Assembly: GCA_964610205.1 (NCBI GenBank)
Contig: CAZSVI010000069.1
Coordinates: 1-19,903 of the forward strand
Length of the DNA stretch: 19,903 nt
Source of the DNA: CAZSVI01 sp964610205
GTDB lineage: Bacteria; Bacillota; Clostridia; DSM-8532
Reading direction: 5' to 3'
The translations under genes and the position numbers were made by a program. This document shows positions 1 through 7,247 of this stretch, one piece after another. The first letter of the stretch is position 1. Every line of letters starts with the position of its first letter. The notes under the pieces are model-generated. The model did no database searches. It saw nothing but the letters and a program-made list of their open reading frames with translations, and was not told the origin of the DNA.

Positions 1-2
1 TC

Positions 3-338
3 CTTGGTGATGTTCTTGGCTGGATGGTAAGGACTGAAGGTCCGTTTCTCCCCGGACTTACTTTCAGTGCGTTTGTTTCAGGCATAATTTATGGTATATT
101 TCTGTATAATAAAGAAATTACCGTAATAAGAGTCTTATTCGCTGCAATTACCATGATTGTGGTTGTTGAGATTGGCCTGAATACATTGTGGCTTATGATA
201 TTATATGGGAGCGCATTCAAAGCGCTGATTGCAGGGAGGCTTATTAAAGCCCTGATTCTTCTTCCTGTTCAGGTATTTGTGCTTCACAGTACCGGGCATC
301 TGCTGAAAAGGATATCTCCGGTGTATAATAGAATTTAG
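3..338 (+). CDS. folT: Folate-type ECF transporter S component, 3' part only
   Basis: This is the C-terminal part of a small integral membrane protein; the reading frame is open from base 3, so the true start lies outside the window. The visible 112 residues have several hydrophobic segments and the pattern of folate-family S components: a PGLTFSAFVSGIIYG loop/helix, then GLNTLWLMILYG, and a final RLIKALILLPVQV helix. In this family the S component binds the vitamin (folate) in the membrane and works with the shared ECF module EcfA, EcfA' and EcfT, none of which is in the window. The Met at 24 is internal to the family pattern and is probably not the start. The assignment rests on family resemblance; another vitamin S component of the same superfamily is the main alternative. 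The gene converges on phoR, which is encoded on the other strand. Confidence 0.75.
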   Translation, partial: LGDVLGWMVRTEGPFLPGLTFSAFVSGIIYGIFLYNKEITVIRVLFAAITMIVVVEIGLNTLWLMILYGSAFKALIAGRLIKALILLPVQVFVLHSTGHLLKRISPVYNRI

Positions 339-378
339 AATTTTTTAAGTTAAATATATTAAACAGGGTATATAATTA

Positions 379-565
379 TGAAGACTGTAGGGTATAAAAA
401 CAAAATCGGTGAAAGTGAAAAAGAAGTTTTTTGATAAGTGTACCGGATGAATTGCAATCCCATATGATTGAATCATTATTAAGAATGCATGATATTCCCG
501 TAAAAGTCATACTGTTTTTACATACAACAGTAAGGGTATTTATGTTACGGAAAACGACACTGTAA
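379..565 (+). pseudogene. Frameshifted remnant of a small DUF2007-like protein
   Basis: An ATG at 379 opens 18 codons (MKTVGYKNKIGESEKEVF) and stops at 433-435, directly after a run of six T (427-432). In the next frame the sequence continues as ISVPDELQSHMIESLLRMHD followed by IPVKV, then runs on to a stop at 563-565, which lies inside the 3' end of phoR on the other strand. One extra T in the run would join the two parts into one protein. The joined piece resembles the N-terminal strand-helix-strand of the small DUF2007 (putative signal-transducing) family, where a helix ending in a GIPV-like turn is typical; the rest of that family is not recognisable here. A sequencing error in the T run is the main alternative to real decay. 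The family link is from memory and weak. Confidence 0.4.
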
Positions 566-2207
566 TTTTTGTTCCTGTTCCTACAGTACTGTCAAGATTT
601 ATATCCGCATTATGATATGCCGCTACATGCTTAACGATGGAAAGGCCCAGGCCGGTACCGCCTGTTTCTTTTGAATGGCTTTTGTCTACACGGTAGAAAC
701 GCTCGAAAATTCTGCCCTGATGCTCCTCCGGAATACCAATGCCTGTATCCTCGATTACAAGAATTGCTTTGCCGTTTGAATTTGATATGGTTATATTAAC
801 CTCCCCGTTTTCTCTGTTATATTGGATTGCGTTGTCGCACAGATTGTATATCAGTTCATCCAGGAGCCTTGGAACGGCGGAAATAATCACGGGCTCACCG
901 GACACCGCAAGGGAAATGCCTTTTTGCCGTGCGAGCTCAGATAATCTTCCGGATACGTTTTTTGCGGCCTCCAAAAGATCCATATCCTCAAGGGATAAGT
1001 TTATATCATTTTCATCCAGACGGGAAAGGGCAATAACATCATCAATCAGTTTAATCATTCTTTTTGCTTCGGCGAATATCTTTCCGGAAAACGCAGGAAT
1101 ATCCTCCTGTCTTACCAGATTGTTTTTTATAAGCTCCGCATAACCTGAAATAACCGTCAGTGGTGTTTTCAATTCATGGGAAACATTGGCCGAGAATTCA
1201 CGGCGGAAGGTTTCGGCCTTTTCCGACTCTGTTACATCAAGAAAAAAAAGGATGACACCCCCCGTTCCCTGAATTTCCGGTACCGGATTTGCCCATACTC
1301 TGAAACTTCCCCCAGCGGAAACAATAACATCTTCGATGGGTGAACCTTTCAGGCTGGTTTCAACGATTTTTTGCAGTTCAAAGCTGCGGCTGAGGTGAAT
1401 AATGTGTTTCCCCGTATAATCCTCATCTTTCGCACCAAGTATTTTCACAGCACTTCTGTTTACAGATAGTACCATACCTTTGTTATTCAATATTATAAGA
1501 CCTTCGGCCATATTATGAGTTATTGCCGTAAACTGTTCCTGCTTTTCACGTGCCTCCTTCATCTGCCTGTTAATATGCTGCTTCAGGTGATGAATCCGGA
1601 TTAGAAGGGGGGAGAGTTCATCATAAATATTATTATTCATTGGATTATCCAGTTTTATCGAGTTTATAGGCGCAATAACCTGTTGTGCCTGATTTACCGC
1701 TATTATCATGACGAATCCGGAAACGCCGCATACAATTAGAATAATATAGGGCAGTACTTTAATAAATATTGAATATATCGTATCTGTGGTAATGGATACG
1801 CGCAGGACAGTTCCGTCCATCAACCGGATTGCGTAATAATAAGTTTGCTGTCCTAAGGTGTCCGATAAGCGGGTTGTTTCTCCAAAGCCGATACTGAGAG
1901 CAGATTCCACCTCGGGGCGATCCAGATGGTTTTCCATAACAGCGGCATTCCGATGGTTATCATAAAGAACCGTTCCATCCTGTGCAATATGGGTAATACG
2001 GTTTGTCAAACCTTGCTTGTCCAGATATAAAACAGAGGTGAAAGAATCAGCATTCATGAATTCAGCGATGTATGCGGCTTGATTTTTTATCTCCTGCCGC
2101 ATGATATTAATCTGGTGGTTGTAAAGAACACCGCAAATGAACACAGAAGTGAGAATCACGGTAACAAAAGTAAGCAGCAGCATGTTTTTTAAAATCTTTC
2201 GTTTCAT
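540..2207 (-). CDS. phoR: Phosphate-regulon sensor histidine kinase PhoR
   Basis: The product is a membrane-bound sensor kinase of 555 residues that should phosphorylate the response regulator encoded just upstream when phosphate is limiting. Order of parts: transmembrane helix about 8-29, an extracytoplasmic domain about 30-148, a second helix about 152-172, a linker with HAMP-like features, a PAS domain about 225-330, the dimerisation domain with the phospho-accepting His344 in the motif SHELKTPL, then the ATPase domain with N box N455-N459, G1 box DTGIGIP (487-493) and G2 box GGTGLGL (516-522). Length and order match PhoR/ResE-type kinases of Firmicutes. The ATG overlaps the phoB stop (ATGA) and has a strong AGGAGG just upstream. 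It is the last gene of the pst-pho operon. The PhoR assignment comes from the operon; the domain set alone would fit several related kinases. Confidence 0.93.
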   Translation of the reverse strand: MKRKILKNMLLLTFVTVILTSVFICGVLYNHQINIMRQEIKNQAAYIAEFMNADSFTSVLYLDKQGLTNRITHIAQDGTVLYDNHRNAAVMENHLDRPEVESALSIGFGETTRLSDTLGQQTYYYAIRLMDGTVLRVSITTDTIYSIFIKVLPYIILIVCGVSGFVMIIAVNQAQQVIAPINSIKLDNPMNNNIYDELSPLLIRIHHLKQHINRQMKEAREKQEQFTAITHNMAEGLIILNNKGMVLSVNRSAVKILGAKDEDYTGKHIIHLSRSFELQKIVETSLKGSPIEDVIVSAGGSFRVWANPVPEIQGTGGVILFFLDVTESEKAETFRREFSANVSHELKTPLTVISGYAELIKNNLVRQEDIPAFSGKIFAEAKRMIKLIDDVIALSRLDENDINLSLEDMDLLEAAKNVSGRLSELARQKGISLAVSGEPVIISAVPRLLDELIYNLCDNAIQYNRENGEVNITISNSNGKAILVIEDTGIGIPEEHQGRIFERFYRVDKSHSKETGGTGLGLSIVKHVAAYHNADINLDSTVGTGTKITVSFSVT

Positions 2208-2881
2208 CCGGAGCCTCCTGTCCGGTATCCGATACCCCGTACCGTTTCAATTTCTTCTCCACAATGTCCCAACTTCCGGCGAAGTGTACGGATATGTACA
2301 TCCACCGTACGGGTTTCCCCCTCAAAATCATATCCCCATATCCGGTCCAGAAGCTTTTCCCTGGAAAGAACAATGCCTTTGTTCTCCATTAAGTATTGAA
2401 GGAGCTCAAATTCTTTCAAGGTGAGCCTGACCTCCTGATTTTCCGCAAGAACCAGGTGCTTTGCGGGGTTTAAAGTGATACTGCCGACAGATATTTCCTT
2501 TAGGTTCTCTTTCGGCGTAACCCTCCGGAGTACCGATTTTATACGGGAGATCAACTCCAGAACACCAAAGGGTTTTGTTATATAATCATCGGCGCCAAGA
2601 TCAAGCCCCTGCACCTTGTCAAATTCAGTTCCTTTTGCCGTCAGCATAATTACCGGTATGTCCCTGGTTTCAGGGTTTGATTTTAAATCCTTTAAAACAG
2701 TCAGCCCATCTGTACCAGGAAGCATAATGTCCAAAAGGACAAGTACGGGCAATTCCTTCGAAAGTCCATGCAGGAAGCTTTTTGCATCCGGAAAGCCTGT
2801 TGCGCGGAAACCACCGGTATTCAAGGCATATACAACCAGATCCCTTACATTCATATCATCTTCCACACAGTAAATTATCAA
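2204..2881 (-). CDS. phoB: Phosphate-regulon response regulator, OmpR/PhoB family
   Basis: The product is a two-domain transcription factor of 225 residues. The receiver domain (1-about 118) has the acidic pocket E7/D8/D9, the phosphorylation site D51 in LLDIMLPGTDG, the switch Thr81 and Lys103 in the ITKPF motif. The C-terminal winged helix (about 128-222) carries LTLKEFELLQYL and the GYDFEGETRTVDVHIRTLRR recognition region of the OmpR family. Phosphorylated by the adjacent kinase, it should bind the TTAACA repeats upstream of pstS. The start codon is TTG at 2881, overlapping the phoU stop by four bases (TTGA), with AAGGGGG about seven bases upstream supporting it; no ATG lies nearby. In Bacillus nomenclature this protein would be called PhoP. 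Confidence 0.93.
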   Translation of the reverse strand: MIIYCVEDDMNVRDLVVYALNTGGFRATGFPDAKSFLHGLSKELPVLVLLDIMLPGTDGLTVLKDLKSNPETRDIPVIMLTAKGTEFDKVQGLDLGADDYITKPFGVLELISRIKSVLRRVTPKENLKEISVGSITLNPAKHLVLAENQEVRLTLKEFELLQYLMENKGIVLSREKLLDRIWGYDFEGETRTVDVHIRTLRRKLGHCGEEIETVRGIGYRTGGSG

Positions 2882-3528
2882 ACCCGTTCCCCCTTGTGTA
2901 TTCCGGTTAATGAGAACTCAACCCACTCGGCTATATTTGTGGCATGATCCCCAATCCGTTCAAAGTATTTCGCAATCATGAGAATATCAATGGCGAATTC
3001 TCCGTTATCCGTACATTTTCCTACCATTTCTATTATATCATCTTTCACCTTGTCAAAAAGATTATCGACTATGTCATCGTATGCGATAACAGCCCGAGCC
3101 AGCTCAAGATCGCGCCTTACATAGGCATCTATGCTTTCTTTTACCATTTTAATGGTTGCCCGGGACATTTCCGCTATATGCAGGGTATTGTCCGATGCGC
3201 GGATGTTGGCAAGCAGTGTAATCTCAGAAATGTCCGCTGCTTGGTCCCCAATTCTTTCCATATCGGTAATCATCTTCAAAGCGGAGGAGATCTGCCGCAG
3301 ATCTCTTGCGACAGGCTGCTGCTGAAGGAGAAGCTTCAGACACAGGCTTTCAATTTCGCGTTCCTTCCGGTCAATTTCTTCATCACCGTCTATAGCAAAT
3401 CTTGCATATTTTTGATTACCTTCAATTAATGCCCGGGCTGAGTTCTCAATGGCATTTTCACAAAGTGAGCCCATCTGAATTAACTGCGTATTCAGTAGTT
3501 CAAGCTGTTCATCGAATTTATTTCTCAT
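2878..3528 (-). CDS. phoU: Phosphate transport/signalling modulator PhoU
   Basis: The 216-residue cytoplasmic protein is all-helical and built of two PhoU repeats. Each repeat carries a metal-cluster signature: DGDEEIDRKEREIE with the ITDMERIGDQAADISE helix in the first, and AYDDIVDNLFDKVKDD with AKYFERIGDHATNIAEW in the second. In this family PhoU links PstSCAB to the sensor kinase and keeps the Pho response off when phosphate is plentiful. The start ATG shares one base with the pstB stop (TAATG), and the stop overlaps the TTG of phoB, so translation is likely coupled on both sides. Length is normal and nothing appears to be missing. Confidence 0.96.
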   Translation of the reverse strand: MRNKFDEQLELLNTQLIQMGSLCENAIENSARALIEGNQKYARFAIDGDEEIDRKEREIESLCLKLLLQQQPVARDLRQISSALKMITDMERIGDQAADISEITLLANIRASDNTLHIAEMSRATIKMVKESIDAYVRRDLELARAVIAYDDIVDNLFDKVKDDIIEMVGKCTDNGEFAIDILMIAKYFERIGDHATNIAEWVEFSLTGIHKGERV

Positions 3529-4277
3529 TAACCAAACCTCCCGGTAATATAATCTTCGGTACGTTTTTCTTTTGGCATTGAAAACAGTTCGTCGGTTTTT
3601 CCATACTCTATTATTTCCCCCAAAAGGAAGAAGGCTGTTTTGTCCGAAATACGGGCGGCCTGTTGCATATTATGAGTTACTATAATTATAGTATAATCCT
3701 TTTTTAGTTCCACCGAAAGATCTTCAATTTTGGAAGTTGAAATCGGATCCAATGCTGACGTAGGCTCATCCATCAAAAGTACTTCAGGCTGGACAGCCAA
3801 TGACCGGGCAATGCAAATACGTTGCTGCTGCCCACCGGAAAGCTCCAGGGCGCTTTTTTTGAGCCTGTCCTTGACTTCGTCCCAGATGACGGCATTCCTT
3901 AGCGACTCTTCCACAATATTATTCAGTCTGACTTTGGACCGTATACCATGGGTTCGTGGACCGAAGGCGATATTGTCGTATATACTCATTGGAAAAGGAT
4001 TGGGCTTTTGAAAAACCATACCAACCCTTTTGCGGAGAAGGTTTATGTCTATATCACCATAAATATCTGTATTGTCAAGAAGAACACATCCGGTAATGCA
4101 ACAATCCTCAATCAAATCATTCATACGGTTCAATGTTTTTAAGAGAGTGGATTTACCGCATCCGGACGGCCCGATAAAGGCGGTAATCTCTTTTGCGCCG
4201 ATAGAAAGGTTGATGTCTTTTAGAGCAGCGAAATCGCCGTAATGAACGTTTAGATTTTTTATAGCAAGCTTTTTCAT
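3528..4277 (-). CDS. pstB: Phosphate ABC transporter ATP-binding protein PstB
   Basis: The 249-residue ATPase powers phosphate import through PstC and PstA. Visible motifs are Walker A GPSGCGKST (36-44), the Q loop at Gln90 in MVFQKPNPFPMSIYDNI, the signature LSGGQQQR (146-153), Walker B LLMDEP (167-172), the D loop SALDP and the switch His202 in VTHNMQQAARI. The FQKPNPFPMSIYDN segment and the EYITGRFG-type ending are characteristic of PstB rather than other ABC ATPases (the ending here reads EDYITGRFG). The gene follows pstA after one base and shares one base with phoU. All catalytic residues are present. Confidence 0.98.
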   Translation of the reverse strand: MKKLAIKNLNVHYGDFAALKDINLSIGAKEITAFIGPSGCGKSTLLKTLNRMNDLIEDCCITGCVLLDNTDIYGDIDINLLRKRVGMVFQKPNPFPMSIYDNIAFGPRTHGIRSKVRLNNIVEESLRNAVIWDEVKDRLKKSALELSGGQQQRICIARSLAVQPEVLLMDEPTSALDPISTSKIEDLSVELKKDYTIIIVTHNMQQAARISDKTAFFLLGEIIEYGKTDELFSMPKEKRTEDYITGRFG

Positions 4278-4278
4278 A

Positions 4279-5157
4279 TCAATTTCCTTTCATGATTCGC
4301 TTTGCCAGAAAACCGGACATCCGGTTTATTATGAAAACAATTACAAGGAGAATAACCGCTGTGGCATAAGCCTGGTCAATATATAACCCTTCGCTGGAGA
4401 GAGCGTACATGTGAAGGGACAGGGTGCGGGTGGAATCAAACAGGAAATCCTTTCCGTAAGGAATTTTGGGTACTGTGCCCGCAGTATAGATAAGGGCTGC
4501 GGTTTCTCCGACAATCCTTCCTACAGCAAGAATTATTCCTGCGAAGATCCCCGGAGAGGCCGCCGGCAGAACAATGCGGAAAACCGTACGAAGCCGGCCG
4601 GCTCCCAAACCGAAGCTTCCTTCCCTGTATGCGTCGGATACGGATTTTAAGGCTTCCTCCGAAGTTCGCATAATCAGAGGCAGTATCATGATGGAGAGGG
4701 TGAATGCTCCGGCTAAAAGCGACATACCCCATCCCAGGGTTGTTACAAAGAACAGGAGGCCGAATAGCCCGTAAACAATGGAAGGAATTCCGGAAAGTGT
4801 TTCAGTCGTAATCCGGACAATCTCCACAAGTTTATTACCTCGTTTCGCATATTCTACTAAATATATTGCGGAAAAAACACCAAATGGCACGGCAATGATC
4901 AGAGATAAAAGAACCATGAGTACTGTGTTAATCATCGCGGGCATCAGGGAAACATTGGTGGAGTTGTATTCCCATGCAAATAAGTCCGCGGTGATAAAAG
5001 GAATTCCCTTTATCAGGATATATCCGACAAGAAATAACAGGATACAAACAGTCAGCAGGGCGGCTGAAAGAACCAGTAAAAATAAAATGAGGGAAAGGGG
5101 ATATTTTTTGTATGCTATTTGTCTTTGCCGGAGGCTTCGCTTATTGATGGAGTGCAT
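4279..5157 (-). CDS. pstA: Phosphate ABC transporter permease PstA
   Basis: The 292-residue inner-membrane permease subunit pairs with PstC to form the phosphate channel. It has a first transmembrane helix at about 20-50, a periplasmic loop (FAWEYNSTNVSLMPAMINT), and then the five-to-six-helix binding-protein-dependent transport core. The coupling helix that contacts PstB is visible in ALKSVSDAYREGSFGLGAGR, followed by VLPAASPGIFAGIILAVGRI with the family residues GRIVGETAAL. The ATG immediately follows the pstC stop (TAAATG), with AGGAGG embedded in the 3' end of pstC deciding the start. The stop lies one base before pstB. Confidence 0.97.
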   Translation of the reverse strand: MHSINKRSLRQRQIAYKKYPLSLILFLLVLSAALLTVCILLFLVGYILIKGIPFITADLFAWEYNSTNVSLMPAMINTVLMVLLSLIIAVPFGVFSAIYLVEYAKRGNKLVEIVRITTETLSGIPSIVYGLFGLLFFVTTLGWGMSLLAGAFTLSIMILPLIMRTSEEALKSVSDAYREGSFGLGAGRLRTVFRIVLPAASPGIFAGIILAVGRIVGETAALIYTAGTVPKIPYGKDFLFDSTRTLSLHMYALSSEGLYIDQAYATAVILLVIVFIINRMSGFLAKRIMKGN

Positions 5158-6012
5158 TTAGCTTAACCTCCTTTTCATCAAGGAGAACAGCAGGTTGATT
5201 GCAAGGATAAATACAAACAGGACAACAGCTGTGGCAAACAGTGCCTCGCGGTGAAGAGCGGCGGCATAGCCCATTTCAATAACTATATTGGCAGTTAGTG
5301 TTCTTACCCCTTTTAAAATACCGGCCGGCATTCTGGCCTGGTTTCCGGCCACCATAATGACGGCCATGGTTTCACCGACAGCTCTTCCGATACCCAGTAT
5401 AACTCCGGCGATAATTCCGGACTTCGCTGCCGGGAGGATCGCAAAGAATACGCTTCGTTCATGGCTTGCTCCAAGGGCAAGAGCCCCTTCATAATAGCTT
5501 CCCGGCACGGCGAGGATGGCCGACTCGCTGATGCCGATGATGGTAGGAAGAATCATAATTCCCAGTAAAATGGATGCCGTAAGAAGGCTGTTTCCGTCTC
5601 CTCCGAAAAAATTACGAATGACAGGTACAATGGTTACGAGTCCGAAAAAACCGTAAACAACAGAGGGGATTCCCGCTAAAAGTTCAATAGCCGGTTTGAT
5701 GTATTTTAACACTCTCTTAGGACAGAATCTGGCAATAAATACCGCTGTCAATACACCAACGGGAACCCCGATAACAATGGCGCCGGCAGTTACATAAATA
5801 CTTCCCAGGATCATGGGGAGGATACCGAAAGAGGAAGGAGTGTTGTTTGGTTTCCATGTATCTCCCAAAAGAAAATTGAAAACCCCGATTTTTCCCATGG
5901 CGGGTATCCCGTTTACAAAAAGAAATACGCAGATTAAAACCACTGACAATATGGATGTGCAGGCAGCAAGGAAAAAAACAAGCATCATAAGCCTTTCACG
6001 GTATTTTTTCAT
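5158..6012 (-). CDS. pstC: Phosphate ABC transporter permease PstC
   Basis: The 284-residue permease is the partner of PstA. A transmembrane helix at about 8-33 is followed by the periplasmic segment with FLLGDTWKPNNTPSSFGI, typical of PstC, then the permease core. The coupling-helix region is SYYEGALALGASHERSVFFA, followed by ILPAAKSGIIAGVILGIGRA and VGETMAVIMVAGN. Start ATG 6012 has GGAGAG about seven bases upstream. Upstream of it lies the 76-bp pstS-pstC gap containing a duplicated hairpin, which may set the ratio of PstS to membrane subunits. Confidence 0.97.
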   Translation of the reverse strand: MKKYRERLMMLVFFLAACTSILSVVLICVFLFVNGIPAMGKIGVFNFLLGDTWKPNNTPSSFGILPMILGSIYVTAGAIVIGVPVGVLTAVFIARFCPKRVLKYIKPAIELLAGIPSVVYGFFGLVTIVPVIRNFFGGDGNSLLTASILLGIMILPTIIGISESAILAVPGSYYEGALALGASHERSVFFAILPAAKSGIIAGVILGIGRAVGETMAVIMVAGNQARMPAGILKGVRTLTANIVIEMGYAAALHREALFATAVVLFVFILAINLLFSLMKRRLS

Positions 6013-6027
6013 TTCATCTCTCCATTG

Positions 6028-6115
6028 ATAAGAGAGGTTGCTCTACTGGACAACCTCTCTTCAGCTTTCAATAATAAGAGAGGTTGTCCTACTGAACAAA
6101 CTCGTTCCAGCTTTC
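6028..6115 (-). repeat. Tandem 42-bp duplication forming alternative hairpins, pstS-pstC junction
   Basis: Two 42-bp copies lie 46 bp apart: 6028-6069 and 6074-6115, both beginning ATAAGAGAGGTTG and ending CAGCTTTC. The second (6074-6115) is the actual 3' end of pstS with its stop codon (6089-6091). The first looks like a diverged duplicate of it. In the mRNA, GGACAACCUCUCUU (bases 6089-6076) can pair with AAGAGAGGUUGUCC (6061-6048): 14 bp, 14-nt loop. The AAGAGAGGUUG part can instead pair with CAACCUCUCUU (6040-6030): 11 bp, 10-nt loop. The two stems exclude each other. Neither is followed by a T tract, so an mRNA-stabilising or processing role is more likely than full termination. Confidence 0.75.
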
Positions 6116-6979
6116 TGTTTCACCGGTAAATATTGAATGAATCTGATCTGTGGTGAGGTTATCAGCCGGGTTTTCCCTGTTCACAATCACAGCGATTCCG
6201 TCCATAGCCATAACAATGGGAACCAGACCTTTTTCAAGCTCGCTGCTTTTCAGTTCTCTGGATGCCATTCCAATATCGCAGGTTCCGTTAATTGCCGAGG
6301 ACATTCCGGTGGACGAGTCGCTCAGTTGGAGTTCGATATCCGCATTGGGATTGACCGTCTTGTAGGCTTCTTTTAATTTTTCCATGACCGGAGTAACGGA
6401 GGAAGAACCTGCTATGGTAATCTTGCCGGATAGCTTTAGACTGGTATAACCCTGTATATCAGATACCGGAATATATCCGTTTTTTTCAATAATTTGCCGT
6501 CCTTCCGAGCTAAGTATATAATTGATAAAATCCATAACCAGTTCGGATGGATTCTTTTTGGGTGCGATATTGAAAGGACGGGCGACTTTATACAGGTCGT
6601 TTTGGATATTTTCCACAGAAGCCTCAACACTGTCAACCTTGACTGCTTTAACGGTATCATTCAGAGAACCAAGGGATATATAACCTATTGCGTAAGGATT
6701 GCCTGATACGGTGGTCATTACGATGGAAGTGCTGTTGACAATGATCGCTTCATCGGTTGTACGATCTACTTTACTGCCATTGATATCCTTATCTTCAATG
6801 CCAACTAGTTCAATAAACGCACCTCTTGTGCCGGATCCGTCTTCGCGGGATACAACGGTAATTCTTCCTGATGCGTTGAAATTTCCGTTTGACTTATCCG
6901 CATAACCGGCTTGCGAGGTACATCCTGCCAGCAGGGAAAGCAACATTATAACGAGGGTTACTTTGTTTGTAGTTCTCAT
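6089..6979 (-). CDS. pstS: Phosphate-binding lipoprotein PstS, with permuted lobe order
   Basis: The 296-residue product is an extracellular lipoprotein that captures phosphate for PstCAB. The signal peptide ends in the lipobox LLAGC with the lipidated Cys at residue 20. The order of the mature protein is unusual. The segment that ends a conventional PstS comes first (about 38-172: ITVVSREDGSGTRGAF, AIGYISLGSLNDTVKAVKVD, FINYILSSEGRQIIEKNGYI). The segment that starts a conventional PstS comes second (about 185-296: GKITIAGSSSVTPVMEKL, STGMSSAINGTCDIGMASRE, MDGIAVIVNRENPADNLT, IFTGETESWNEF). Both phosphate-contact loops, SGTR (49-52) and GSSSVTP (191-197), are present, so a working but circularly permuted protein is likely. 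The ATG has AAAGGAG upstream, and the Pho box lies about 55-90 bases upstream. The start of the operon and the lipobox make the assignment firm. Confidence 0.94.
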   Translation of the reverse strand: MRTTNKVTLVIMLLSLLAGCTSQAGYADKSNGNFNASGRITVVSREDGSGTRGAFIELVGIEDKDINGSKVDRTTDEAIIVNSTSIVMTTVSGNPYAIGYISLGSLNDTVKAVKVDSVEASVENIQNDLYKVARPFNIAPKKNPSELVMDFINYILSSEGRQIIEKNGYIPVSDIQGYTSLKLSGKITIAGSSSVTPVMEKLKEAYKTVNPNADIELQLSDSSTGMSSAINGTCDIGMASRELKSSELEKGLVPIVMAMDGIAVIVNRENPADNLTTDQIHSIFTGETESWNEFVQ

Positions 6980-6996
6980 AAATTTTTCTCCTTTTC

Positions 6997-7017
6997 ATAT
7001 TTGTATGATACAAATAT
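6997..7017. promoter_or_regulatory. 21-bp palindrome in the pstS promoter/leader
   Basis: ATATTTGTA (6997-7005) and TACAAATAT (7009-7017) are perfect inverted repeats of 9 bp with a 3-base centre. The palindrome overlaps or directly follows the likely -10 of the pstS promoter and lies just before its Shine-Dalgarno sequence. It could be an operator for a second regulator or a 5' leader hairpin. The sequence alone does not decide between these. Confidence 0.5.
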
Positions 7018-7032
7018 AAAGTACAGGAGAAA

Positions 7033-7071
7033 TGTTAAATGAAAGGTACATTAGTGTTAAATCAATGTTAA
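7033..7071 (-). promoter_or_regulatory. Pho box: four direct repeats at 11-bp spacing upstream of pstS
   Basis: Read on the minus strand, TTAACA occurs at 7071-7066, 7060-7055 and 7038-7033, with a degenerate copy (GTACCT) at 7049-7044. The starts are exactly 11 bp apart, one helical turn. This matches the TT(A/T/C)ACA direct-repeat Pho box bound by PhoP dimers in Bacillus. A possible -10 (TATATT) lies about 14 bases past the last repeat, so the activator would take the place of a -35. The expected regulator is the phoB product of the same operon. Confidence 0.82.
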
Positions 7072-7105
7072 ATTGTTTAAATCCGCTGTTACTATTTAAA
7101 ATATG

Positions 7106-7239
7106 CAAGTAATGCTTCTACTGTATTAACTCGAAAATCAACCGTGTTTCATGCAACCTTCAAACCGGTATTTTATGCATGAAATATGTGATTTTCAGAA
7201 TTATTTATGCATATTAATTCAGCAGTAGAATCAAGTAAT
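7106..7239. mobile_element. MITE-like inverted-repeat element with 8-bp flanking direct repeat
   Basis: CAAGTAAT occurs at 7106-7113 and again at 7232-7239. Between them the ends are inverted: TTCTACTG (7116-7123) and CAGTAGAA (7223-7230), extended by a matching ATTAA block. Further inside, GAAAATCA (7133-7140) pairs with TGATTTTC (7189-7196) and TTTCATGCA (7147-7155) with TGCATGAAA (7176-7184). The whole element of about 118 bp codes for nothing and could fold into one long hairpin. Terminal inverted repeats plus a short direct repeat are what a miniature transposable element leaves behind. It also sits where a terminator for the upstream gene would be expected, which is the main alternative. 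Confidence 0.5.
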
Positions 7240-7247
7240 ACATATAT

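Noticed and set aside
511..531. ACTGTT/AACAGT hairpin just past the phoR stop as an operon terminator
   Set aside because: The stem is only 6 bp, AT-rich and not followed by a T tract on the minus strand; no convincing terminator for phoR was found.
2944..3429. A 161-codon open frame on the plus strand
   Set aside because: It is antisense to phoU, which has both family signatures.
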